Positions 10,241-18,629 of a DNA stretch of 31,646 nt are shown in pieces. Within the stretch, counting starts at the first letter, position 1; every line of letters starts with the position of its first letter. The stretch covers positions 142,047 through 173,692 of the forward strand of contig MU069714.1 of the NCBI GenBank assembly GCA_002284615.2, given 5' to 3'. The position numbers were made by a program, and so were the translations under genes. The notes beneath the pieces were generated by a model. The model ran no database searches, was not told where the DNA came from, and saw only the letters and a program-made list of their open reading frames with translations. The DNA is from Dunaliella salina. Its lineage: Eukaryota; Chlorophyta; Chlorophyceae; Chlamydomonadales; Dunaliellaceae.

Positions 10241-10787
10241 CGCAAATCCATGCTTGAAGGAAAGTACTCGATCAAAAAGATTAAAGACTCTTTCTCACGA
10301 GCCCTTCCAAATCACATCCATACTGCCCTCCAAAAATGGGCTTTGGTAACCCAAGAAAAAATGGCCTCCCAACTAGACCACAACCCACAATACCAGAATT
10401 ATTGGAGTGCGCACTCCCAAGACGCTCCTTTTGGTGCCATGCATAATGCCCTCTCGTCCAAATTCACTGGCTTCTCAATATGCCATCCCATTTATGACGA
10501 GGGAATCATGACCCAAGCTTGCAACATGCATTTACTCTGCCATTCTTAACACAGAAGCCACTGCTACATTCATGTTCCTTCCGGCTTGGGGTACAAACAT
10601 GATAACCAACCCCTACTCCAAACTCTTCACTGCCTACCCCCACCTCTCAGGCTGTTACGACCTCGGCACCATACCTCGCAAAAAACTTGGTTACTGTGCC
10701 CCTCAATCCTGCCCTAACCAAGAGATACCTCTACCTCAGCATACCTGGGACCTTCGTATCTTTGTTGTTTGGAACACTTCAGCTTGA
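10241..10787 (+). pseudogene. Post-RT region with a methyltransferase-like pattern (LINE copy 2)
   Basis: After the deletion junction near 10241 the frame reads LEGKYSIKKIKDSFSRALP and DAPFGAMHNALSS, then FSICHPIYDEGIM. After a frame change near 10545 comes TATFMFLPAWGTN, GTIPRKKLGYCAPQ and TWDLRIFVVWN. The order xPxY, then a hydrophobic strand ending LPxW, then a basic IPRxxLxY block and a final hydrophobic strand, resembles the second half of Dam-type N6-adenine methyltransferases (catalytic [DN]PPY). Here HPIY stands in place of NPPY, so activity would be lost or altered. The alternative is an ordinary LINE thumb/connection domain. The frame ends at an in-frame TGA (10785) that copy 3 shares. 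Confidence 0.45.
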
Positions 10788-11560
10788 GTTCATCTTAACA
10801 ACCATAACAAAGACTGGCTACAAGGCCTGAAAGGAGATTTGAAAGAAGCCACACAGTGGAAGCTGACGAATGTCAGCAGCCACCCTGTGCTAAATTCCAT
10901 GCATGCTCACATGCCGGGTTTCAATAAACTGGAACGCCTCCCATTGGACAAACAACACGCCTCCAAACATCCTAAAAATCCATACATGATTGTCCAAGAA
11001 ACAGACTCGGTGCTTAGCCAATCCAGTGCTATTCTAACGCTCAAAGTTGCTGATTGGAGAACATGGGCATACACAAATGGCAGCTGCCTTGTCCATAACG
11101 GTGAGCAAGAAATTGGAGCAGGCGTTACTGCCCGTCCACTGACAGCAAGAACTTCATAGAACCAAACGGTGCCGGGATTACTAAAAACATCACTAGAGCT
11201 GAATTAGCAGCAATTGTTGCTGCTATCATTACCAAACATGCAGAGATTGCATCAGACAGCCTCACCTCTCTTGAACAAATATGTAAACAACTTCTTTACC
11301 CTGGGAAGCACCTGAGGCATATCCAACGAGGCGTCCTTAAAATGATTTCAACTCTTATTAGAGGCTTCCATACCAAAATTCGAATTTACAAGGTGAAGTC
11401 CCGCGCTGGCATCACTGGAAATGAATGTGCAGATGCTATTGCAAAACATCAGGCAAAGCAAGCCCAGAGCTGTGCGGCAGACACCGAGATTCCTGGTGCA
11501 GGTCTTGGTGGAAATCCATTTACAAACATTTTCTGGTTAGCCAAGGAAGAAAGAGTGCAT
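10788..11560 (+). pseudogene. RNase H region of LINE copy 2
   Basis: DWRTWAYTNGSCLVHN marks the first strand; the usual catalytic Asp of T-D-G-S is Asn here (AAT at 11076), whereas copy 3 keeps Asp. A one-base deletion near 11135 shifts the frame. The remaining blocks follow: TRAELAAIVAAI with the catalytic Glu, ASDSLTSL with the second Asp, and GNECADAIAKHQ with the last Asp. RNase H would degrade the RNA strand during cDNA synthesis. The Asn substitution and the frameshift make this copy inactive. Confidence 0.85.
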
Positions 11561-11748
11561 GCTGCAGACACATCTGCGGGTCCACCACCTGCCCACAAGC
11601 TCACCTATCTCCCCAATCTTCAAGATGCCCTCAAATTCCACATGCATTCTAAACACAAGCTTGGATATGCCAATGCCAAAACAGGCTACTCTTACTATCA
11701 AAACTTATTACCGCAAGTAGATAGAAAATTAGCAATGCCTTCAGAAGA

Positions 11749-12660
11749 ATGCCCAACATTCCTGTACCCATGAAGCGTACCATCCTGTGGTACCGTGCAG
11801 GCACCCTCTACAACCAAAAACATGCAGTTCGTTTTAAAAGGTCAACTGATCCATCTTGTCCCCTCCCAGGCTGCCATCATTTGGACAGCGCATTACACAT
11901 GCTCTCAGGCTGCCAAAACCATATCATCTCCAACATGAAAACTGAATGCCATAACATAGCAGGCAGAATGATTACAAAAGCCTTTAGCAGATGCCCTGAA
12001 GGGGCAGGCCTGGTCTACACAGACATAGGAAGCAATTTTAAGCTTGCTCAACACAACCTCCAACTCCCTACATATGCCTCAAACAGAACTTTACCTGCTT
12101 ACTTCTTCCCTCGTAACCTTCCAGAGAGGAAAAGACTCAACTCAAGTCGACCAGATGCTGTTTTGATCACCACTTTCAATGCCAAACATACTTCTGAAGA
12201 TGTTTCTCCTACCCATTCCCATCACGCTGTGCGCAGCTCCTCACGGAGGACCACCAGAACTAGCCGCATGAGACAACCCCATGAACTTTATGCGAATGAA
12301 CGCCATGTGCACCTAATAGAAATCAAGTTCTGTGAAGACACAAGGCCGGAGCATCAGTTGAACGCGGCAAAGCAGCAGCATGCAGACCTTTGTAAACTTA
12401 TTAATGCTAAAACTGTTACAACTCGCCCTATTCCCCTGGGTGTAGGTGGAACAATTTACACTGAGCATACCCTGAAGCAATTCAAACAACTAGGATTGGA
12501 TCATCAGCGTGCCTCGAAGCTTGCTCAACAATTTCATGCCCATTCTGTTCAATATGCCCACAAACTAGTCACCAGACGCCGCGCTGTTGAAAACAAGAAT
12601 ACTTCCCACAGCCAGGTTCTACTGCCAGGTGCTTTTAATAACCCTCCAGATCCACATTAG
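11749..12660 (+). CDS. CCHC zinc motif plus restriction-like endonuclease (LINE copy 2, intact frame)
   Basis: This uninterrupted 303-residue frame is the C-terminal part of the element polyprotein; its first Met is internal and not a real start. C37-x4-C42-x7-H50-x4-C55 is the CCHC motif that precedes the restriction-like endonuclease (RLE) in early-branching LINEs. SRPDAVLI (Asp136) and IEIKFCED (Glu191-Ile-Lys193) give the PD...ExK catalytic core. The 54 residues between them are longer than usual and hold a basic Ser/Arg loop. A conserved tail follows (LGVGGTIYTEHTLKQFKQL; AQQFHAHSVQYAHKL). RLEs cut target DNA to start reverse transcription. All catalytic residues are present only in this copy; the other copies are mutated. 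Confidence 0.8.
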   Translation: MPNIPVPMKRTILWYRAGTLYNQKHAVRFKRSTDPSCPLPGCHHLDSALHMLSGCQNHIISNMKTECHNIAGRMITKAFSRCPEGAGLVYTDIGSNFKLAQHNLQLPTYASNRTLPAYFFPRNLPERKRLNSSRPDAVLITTFNAKHTSEDVSPTHSHHAVRSSSRRTTRTSRMRQPHELYANERHVHLIEIKFCEDTRPEHQLNAAKQQHADLCKLINAKTVTTRPIPLGVGGTIYTEHTLKQFKQLGLDHQRASKLAQQFHAHSVQYAHKLVTRRRAVENKNTSHSQVLLPGAFNNPPDPH

Positions 12661-12694
12661 CATTCCCTTTTTCATGTTTTGTGGTGGAGGGGGC

Positions 12695-12721
12695 ACACGG
12701 CTCTTTTTTGGGCCAACGTGT
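12695..12721 (+). promoter_or_regulatory. 3' UTR hairpin of LINE copy 2
   Basis: ACAC + GGCTC, a T6 loop, then GGGCC and, after AAC, GTGT form a two-part stem in the RNA. It lies between the stop codon and the pyrimidine tail, and copies 3 and 4 have a hairpin at the same place. LINE 3' UTR stem-loops often act as RT recognition sites. Confidence 0.6.
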
Positions 12722-12839
12722 CTCCTTTTCCTTAATTGATGTAGGGAGAGTTTTTCTGCCTACGTAGTTTTTCTTTTCTTTTCTTCTCAAGTATACATGG
12801 GACCTTTGTCTCTTTGCTGTTTGGAACACTGCGGCTTGA

Positions 12840-13545
12840 GTCCATCTCAATAATAATCAAAACAAAGTCTGGCTACAGGGCCTAGCAGGAGGCTTGAAAG
12901 AAGCCACAGAGTGGAAGCTGAAGAATGTCAGCAGCCACCCTGTCCAAATCCCATGCATGCTCACATACCAAGTTTCAGTAAACTGGAACTCCTCCCATTT
13001 GACAAACAACACATCTCCAAGCACCCCAGACCTTCACGCATGAGTATCCAAGGTACAGACTCGGTGCCCAGCCAATTCAGTACTATCCTCACTCTCAAAA
13101 ATGCTGACTGGAGGACATGGGCACACACAGATGGCAGCTGCCTTGTCCATAACAGTAAACAAGAAATAGCAGCAAACGTCTACTGCCCACTTACTGACAG
13201 CAAGAACTTTGTAGAATTAAATGGCGCTGGGATTACTAAAACCATAACTTGAATTGAATTGGAAGGAAAAGCTGCTGCTTTCATTACTAAACATGCAGAC
13301 CAAGCATCAGACAGCCTCACCTCTCTCATACAATATGTAGACAACTTCTTTACCCAGAGAGACACCTGAGGCATATTTAAGGAGACGTCCTTAAAACGTT
13401 TCATCTCTTATTACCGACTCTCATACCAAAATTCAACTTTACAAAGTGAAGGCTCATGCTGGCATCGCTGGAGATGAATGTGTAGATGCTCTTGCTATTG
13501 CAAAGCATCAGTCAAATAAAGCCAACAGCTGCATGGCAGACATTG
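12840..13545 (+). pseudogene. RNase H region of LINE copy 3
   Basis: DWRTWAHTDGSCLVHN keeps the first catalytic Asp, and ANVYCPLTDSKNF continues without the frameshift seen in copy 2. A stop replaces the Arg before the Glu block (T-stop-IELEG against TRAELAA). ASDSLTSL and GDECVDAL-type blocks follow in broken frames. Together with copy 2 it shows which changes are private to each copy. Confidence 0.85.
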
Positions 13546-13803
13546 AGATCCCCGTTGCAGGTTCCTGCGGAAATCCATTTACACATTTTTTTGGCTAGCC
13601 AAATAAGAAAAAAGAGTGCTTGCCGCAGGTATATCTACAGGTTCCCCACCTGCCCCCAAGCTCACCTATCTCCCCAATCTTCAAGACGCTCTAAAATTCC
13701 ACATGCATACTAAACATAAACCTGGATATGCCAATTCCAAAAACTCTGACTATCAAAACTTACTACCACATGTAGGAAAGAAATCAGCAAAGCCTTTAGA
13801 AGT

Positions 13804-14711
13804 ATGCCCAATTTATCTGTACCCATAAAGCGTACCATCCTGCAGTATCGCACAGGCACCCTCTACAATCAAAAACATGCAGTCCGTTTTAAAAGGTCTA
13901 CTGACCGAACGTGCCCTTGCCCGGGCTGCCATCAATTGGACAGTGCACTCCACATTCTCTCAGGCTGTCAGAACCATAACATCTCCAACATGAAAACTGA
14001 ACGCCATAACATTGCAGGCAAAATGATTACAAAAGCACACAGCAAAAGCCCTGTGGGAGCAGGCCTAGCCTACACAGACATAGGAAGCAATTTCAAACTT
14101 GCACAACACAACCTCCAACTCCCTACACATGTCTCATGCAGATATATACCTAAGTACTTCTTCCCACGTAACTTTCCAGAGAGGAAAAGACGCAAGTCGA
14201 CCAGGTGCTATTTTGATCACCCCTTATAATGCCATCCTACTACTAACAGTGTTTCTCCTATCCATTTACATCACGCTTTGCGCACATCCACTTGGAGGGC
14301 CACACAAACTAGACGCGTGAGGCAACCCCATAAACTTAATGCAAATGATCGCCATTGCACCTAAAGGAAATCGAGTTCTTTGGAGACACAAGGCCAGAGC
14401 ATCATTTGAACGCGGCTAATCAGCAGCATGCAGACCTTTTCAAACTTGTAAGCGCTAAAGCTAAAACAGTTTTTACCCTTTTCTCCCGGGTGTTGGTGGA
14501 ACTATTTATACTGAGCACACTCTGAAGCAATTCAAACAACTAGGACTGGATCACCAACGTGCCACTAAGCTTGCTCAACAACTTCATGCCTATTCTGGTC
14601 AATATACGCACAAACTTGTTTCCGCACGTCGCGCTATCAAAAACAAGAGTACTTCCAACAGACAGCTTCTAGAGCCAGGTGCTTCTAGTAACCATCCAGA
14701 TCCTCATTAGC
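13804..14711 (+). pseudogene. CCHC/RLE region of LINE copy 3
   Basis: CPCPGCHQLDSALHILSGC retains the CCHC zinc motif. A 5-base deletion near 14190, relative to copy 2, shifts the frame just before the PD motif, and the catalytic Asp codon GAT has become GGT. Downstream the EIK triad reads EIE and a further frame break is present. The same C-terminal tail (FKQLGLDHQRATKLAQQ) is still recognisable to a TAG at the position equivalent to copy 2. Confidence 0.85.
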
Positions 14712-14748
14712 ATGTCTCGTCTCTTTTCTTGTGGTGGAGGGGTCTCAC

Positions 14749-14763
14749 GGCTCTTTATGAGCC
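14749..14763 (+). promoter_or_regulatory. 3' UTR hairpin of LINE copy 3
   Basis: GGCTC-TTTAT-GAGCC is a perfect 5-bp stem at the same place as the copy 2 hairpin, where the right arm is GGGCC. The difference keeps pairing (G-U against A-U). Confidence 0.6.
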
Positions 14764-14818
14764 AACATGTCTCTTCTTTCTTAATTGGTTAGGGAGAGTT
14801 TGTCTGCCTATGCAGTTT

Positions 14819-15178
14819 TTCTTTTCTTTTCTTTTCTTTTCCTTTTCTGTTCTGTTCTGCTCTGTTCTGTTTTGCTCTGCTCTGCTCTGTTCCGTCCTGT
14901 TCTGTTCCGTCCTGTTCTGTTTTGTTTTGTTCTGTTCTGTTCTGTTTTGTTCTGTTCTGCTCTGTTCTGTTCTGTTCTGTTCTGTTCTGTTCTGTTCTGT
15001 TCTGTTCTGTTCTGTTCTGTTCTGTTCAGTTCTGTTCTGTCCTGTCCTGTTCTCCTCTGTTTTCCTTTGTTCTGTTCTGTTTTACTCTGTCCTGTCCTCT
15101 TCTCCTCTATTCTGTGCTGCTCTTGATTGCTCTGTTTTAATCTGTTCTATTCTTTTCTGTCCTGTTCTGTTCAAAACT
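14819..15178 (+). repeat. Pyrimidine tail and expanded (TTCTG)n pentanucleotide array
   Basis: The LINE tail CTTTT-type repeats (14819-14848) pass into about 65 imperfect TTCTG units. All three + frames translate into FCSVL-type repeats, which explains the long cysteine-rich open frames here; they are not genes. The array looks like an expansion that started in the retrotransposon tail. Confidence 0.9.
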
Positions 15179-16507
15179 TTTCCTTTTCGTACAGGATTCA
15201 CTTTCTGTATTGGTGAAGCGAGCTGGGGCTGTCCATTGCTACAAATTTGAACTACCTGGAGCTATGTGTGTCTATGCACAAGTGAGCGCAGCAGCAATGG
15301 CAACCAACTAAACTCTTACTCTGTCTTTCGGTACAACAGCACCATCAGGCCCAGCTGGATTTCAGGGCACTACTAAGCTGGTAAACACCTGCTTCTGTCC
15401 TTGTTGCACTATTCTGGACCGGCCAACCAGTTGTTAAAAATTGTTTGTGCTCTACATTGGATTAGGCGTTGTGCTTGAGTTTTATGGTATAACTTGTATC
15501 CAATGGTCTGGATTTGACATTCCCTATTCTCATTGTTGGCCATGGTAGCTGCCATTTGTGTAAGCATGACTGTCAATCCGCAACTTCAAGATAGAGTTTG
15601 GGATTGGGCTGACAAGGAGCAAAAACTTCTAACTGTTGAACAGTTATGTACGAGGCTTGCCTGAAGACGCCCTCAGAGATCCGCTTCATGCCTAAGGGAA
15701 GTATCTCACATTTTCTTATTCCACGTATTCATAGCATGCCTCAGGTAAGTGACGCTTCCGCCCATGTCATCCACCATGAGAAAAGCAGGCGCAAGATTGG
15801 CCCTGGAGCTGGCGCAGAGGAGACAGTGCTCAGAGGTGGAGTGAACCTCAGCTTGGGCCTAAATGACTCATCGGTCAGTCGGACTGCGTGCTCATCTCCT
15901 GGCTACGCCTCCATGCACCTCCCGGTAGACCAACACAACTCAGAGACTTCATGGATTACCAAGCTGATGTCTTAGCATAAGCCAAGTTCGTGTCTGCATG
16001 CTTGCTGTGCCTGTGTTTTGAACACTGCTTTCAATGTTCGCCAGGACTGGTATGGTTACAGGCCTTTGTGTTCCCCCTCAGCTGCCCTTATAGGCGGATA
16101 AAGCGATGTAACCTCACCTTATAAGGTAATTACCTCTGTGCAAGAGGGGGGTTCATGTCGAGATGCTTGGACAGCTTTCTCTAAGGCTTAGGGGTCACCA
16201 CGGTGGGTCTCAAGGTTGTTGGACAGGGCTTTTTGACAGCAATGTCATGGGTGTTTAGGTGGAGGCCAATTTGTTGGAAAAGGCTTCTGTGCTTCTCTTT
16301 TTCTTTGTCTGGACTGGTGAGGTTCTCCCTCAGTTTCAGCGCTATTGTTGATTCTTTCCTGCTTAGACTTCTTCTTTTGGCATTGGCTAGATCCTGTAGT
16401 CAGGCAGGGTTCTGGCTGTCCAAGTGGAGGCTTGCAGCCGTTTTCCAAATTGTAATGATTTATGCGTCCCAATTATGCTGAGTGAGACCTGCCGTAAAGC
16501 TCAAACA
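15179..16507. other. Unassigned stretch
   Basis: The longest frame is 15646-15975 (+, 109 residues, MYEACLKTPSEIRF...), without a recognisable domain or a clear splice context. I do not call it a gene. A basic frame on - (16245-16472) is also unsupported. A short repeat at 16071-16130 is listed separately. Confidence 0.4.
16071..16130 (+). repeat. Short dispersed repeat, copy 1 (related to the insert at 17272)
   Basis: CTCAGCTGCCC, then AGGCGGATA, then AGCGATGT recur in the same order and spacing at 17294-17327. This copy continues ACCTCACCTTATAAGG. The core has a weak resemblance to a tRNA D-arm (GCTCAG...AGCG), so a small SINE is possible but unproven. Confidence 0.55.
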
Positions 16508-17255
16508 CTTCTCCAACCTCCATGATGCCTGAACAGAAACGCATGCACTCAAAACACAGACTTGGAAAGGCCAACACCAACACAGGGTACTACTCTTTCT
16601 TTTTACTTCCCCACATCCCCAAAAATATCAGCAATGCCTTCTGGACCATGTTAACACTCTCTTTCAAAATGAGGCAAAGTGTTTTTAAATACCGTACAGG
16701 TTTTTCTTCAATCAAAAACATGCGGTGTGCTTCAAAATTTCCACCAGCCCACATTGCCCCCTCGATGGGGAACTTGACAGTGCCCTTCACATCTTATCAG
16801 GATGCCAAAAATTCTACCATGTCTGGTATGGTTATTGAGCGACATAATATTGCCAGCAGAATCCTCTTAAAAACCATCAGCAAAGGCCCTCTTGAGTCAG
16901 GTATTGCCTCCATGGACACTGGCAGTGCAGACCGTCTTGCCTTGCAAGACCTAAAGATCTCAGAACATGCTACTAATAGGACCCTCCCTAATATACTTTC
17001 CCACGCCGCTTCCCTGATAAGGGTAGGCTCACTTCCAGCCGGCCTCATGCTGTATTAGTTGTTCCTCTGAAAAGGGCGCCAAGGTTGAATCCTCGTTGTG
17101 AATTGAGAAGTGCAGGGGGGCGCGGGGGGAACAGGGACTCGGAGGACTCAGCGACAGGCACTCCACCTGCACTCAAGGCTCGTGGTCCCAGTCAGCTCCA
17201 CCCAGATCAGCGACACATCCAACTTGTAGAAGTCAAACACTGTGAGGACAGCTGC

Positions 17256-17354
17256 CCTTACAGCCAGCTTGTCTAGTTCCACGTCCGTTTCCGCTCAGCT
17301 GCCCTCGCAGGCGGATATAGCGATGTGACCTTATCTTACCTTACAGCCAGCTTG
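17256..17354. mobile_element. Small insertion with 16-bp target-site duplication in LINE copy 4
   Basis: CCTTACAGCCAGCTTG stands at 17256-17271 and again, identical, at 17339-17354. The 67 bases between them interrupt a reading frame that is otherwise continuous from PYSQL into EASKQQHR. Part of the insert matches 16071-16130. The frame requirement and the exact duplication make a recent insertion the best explanation. Confidence 0.8.
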
Positions 17355-17689
17355 AGGCCTCCAAGCAGCAGCACCGCGACCTTTGCCATCATCTTTCTAG
17401 GGCTTCAGCTCAAGTCACCCTTCATACTATCCTGCTAGGTGTGGGAGGAGTCATCTACACCCTGCACACATTGGCGCCTCTTAAGGAGCTTGGTCTTGAC
17501 ACTTTCAAGGCCACCGAGCTTGTCCGGAAGCTTCATGCTCATTCTGTCCTGTATGCTTACAAATTTGCCAGCACCAGACGCGCTCTTAAGAAAACCTTTT
17601 TCAACTCTCAACAAGGTCAGACACGGGATACTGCTAGTAACCCACCTGATCCCTACTGACTTCTTTCTTCTGCTTTCTCTTGGTGAAGA

Positions 17690-17719
17690 GGATACACAGT
17701 GCCTTGGCCCTAGGTATCC
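17690..17719 (+). promoter_or_regulatory. 3' UTR hairpin of LINE copy 4
   Basis: GGATAC and GTATCC form a perfect 6-bp stem, with GCC/GGC pairing inside. It has the same position as the hairpins of copies 2 and 3 but an unrelated sequence. Confidence 0.55.
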
Positions 17720-17775
17720 CCTTTTCCTTAGTTGATGTTACGAGTGTTTTCACTGCATAGTTTTTCTTTTCTGAG

Positions 17776-18293
17776 TGAGGGCATTTCCTTGGATGGGTTA
17801 GGATTGGGGCTTGGCGTACTTTGCAGTAGGTAAGTTTGCTTATTGGTTTGGCCCCAAGCTTTCAGTAAAGGTGCCGGTAAGCACTCTAAAGTTTTGACTT
17901 AGAATCAGGGTTGAAAAAAGGCCTCTATCATAATCCTGCCACTTGCATGATAAGCGACATCACCCTTTTTTAACACACTACCAAACTAAATGAAAAAAAG
18001 GGAAAGACGCCATGGCTCCCTGAATAGATGAGCAAGACTAAATGTCCAAAGTGACATTTGAATTGCCAGTCAGTTCCTACTGAATGACATCGCCCGAGAT
18101 CCTTCCCAAAAATGTTGGCGGTCGGCATCGAGCCCACACAAAGCCTCATTGGTAGTGTGACCAAAATAATCAGGGACACAATTTATTTGAAGCACACATA
18201 TTGTACACACCATGGGGCCCCCCCTATGCAGCAGGCTCGTTGAGGGGCCAGACAGGCTCTGTGCCTGCATGTTCAGCGCACACACAAGCTCTG
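17776..18293. other. Non-coding; 3' flank of the minus-strand gene
   Basis: No domain-bearing frame is present. This is the likely 3' UTR and intergenic space downstream of the stop at 18294-18296; I found no clear TGTAA-type polyadenylation signal on the - strand close to that stop. Confidence 0.4.
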
Positions 18294-18629
18294 TCACAAG
18301 TCATCGTACGAAAGCACATGGCGAGCAGCCCCTGGCCCTGTCCCAGCATTGCCTCCTGCAGCACCACCTGCCCCCTGACCCCATCCCATCATTCCCATGC
18401 CAAAGCCCATGTTCATTCCCATCCCCATGCCCATCCCCATGCCCATGCCCATGCCCATGCCCATCTGGCTACCCCCTGCACCCCCTGCTCGCTGCTGTTG
18501 CTGCTGCTGCTGCATCAGAGCGAGGGCAGAGGCTGCAGCTGCGCGAGACAGGGCCTGCGCATGCGCCATGGCTGTGGCTGTGTGAGAATGGCGGGGCGGA
18601 CCAGGGCCGCCTCCTTTGCTGCCTCCACG
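18294..18629 (-). CDS. Probable last exon of the RNA-binding protein gene (Gly/Met-rich tail)
   Basis: A TTTTTGTGCGCAG acceptor precedes CGT GGA GGC, opening a 111-codon frame in phase 0 that ends TYR-ASP-ASP-LEU-stop. It starts RGGSKGGGPGPP, continues with Ala-rich sequence and a run of seven Gln, then a Met-Gly repeat of about ten units made by a CCCATG hexanucleotide, then Gly/Ala-rich sequence. RGG- and Gly-rich tails are common in hnRNP-like proteins. Exon 20206-20328 ends in phase 0, so direct joining gives a continuous protein. It could instead belong to a separate gene; no transcript evidence is available. Confidence 0.55.
   Translation of the reverse strand, partial: RGGSKGGGPGPPRHSHTATAMAHAQALSRAAAASALALMQQQQQQQRAGGAGGSQMGMGMGMGMGMGMGMGMNMGFGMGMMGWGQGAGGAAGGNAGTGPGAARHVLSYDDL

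Larger units (their letters stand above)
9102..12790 (+). mobile_element. Non-LTR retrotransposon copy 2 (internally deleted)
   Basis: From 9102 the sequence follows copy 1 from 5669 onward, so copy 2 lies head to tail within or behind the broken RT of copy 1. It holds an intact PHD frame, then at about 10241 jumps from the first part of the APE region straight to sequence lying after the RT. RNase H, a CCHC zinc motif, the restriction-like endonuclease, a 3' hairpin and a pyrimidine tail follow. It is the best-preserved copy but lacks both the APE and RT cores. Confidence 0.9.
12791..15178 (+). mobile_element. Non-LTR retrotransposon copy 3 (5'-truncated)
   Basis: Directly after the pyrimidine tail of copy 2 the sequence resumes at TATACATGGGACC, equal to 10742 in copy 2, near the end of the post-RT domain. 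It then follows copy 2 through RNase H, the zinc motif, the RLE, the 3' UTR and the tail. The tail passes into a long TTCTG array. Numerous frameshifts and stops mean that no complete domain remains. Confidence 0.9.
16508..17775 (+). pseudogene. LINE copy 4: decayed 3' end (zinc/RLE region and tail)
   Basis: The sequence aligns from the segment before the zinc motif (KHRLGKANTNTGYY, like KHKLGYANAKTGYS in copy 2) to the tail. Blocks include VIERHNIASRILLKTISKGPLESG and, further on, HIQLVEVKHCEDSCP with an intact EVK triad. The PD Asp is His (RPHAVLV in a broken frame). The final block is GGVIYTLHTLAPLKELGLD to a TGA at 17657, followed by a hairpin and TTTTTCTTTTCT. The zinc Cys residues are lost. 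It is more diverged from copies 2 and 3 than they are from each other, and closer to the fragment at 3066 (both have EASKQQHR/DASKQQHR), so it is a second subfamily. Confidence 0.85.

Noticed and set aside
11749..12660. Host nuclease gene rather than LINE part
   Set aside because: Homologous, decayed versions follow the same RNase H and zinc regions in copies 3 and 4, so it belongs to the retrotransposon.
14729..15250. Long Cys/Phe/Ser/Val open frames on +
   Set aside because: A pentanucleotide repeat without stops is open in all three frames; the FCSVL pattern is a product of TTCTG units.
15646..15975. 109-residue frame on +
   Set aside because: No recognisable domain and no neighbouring exons; chance frame is the simpler explanation.
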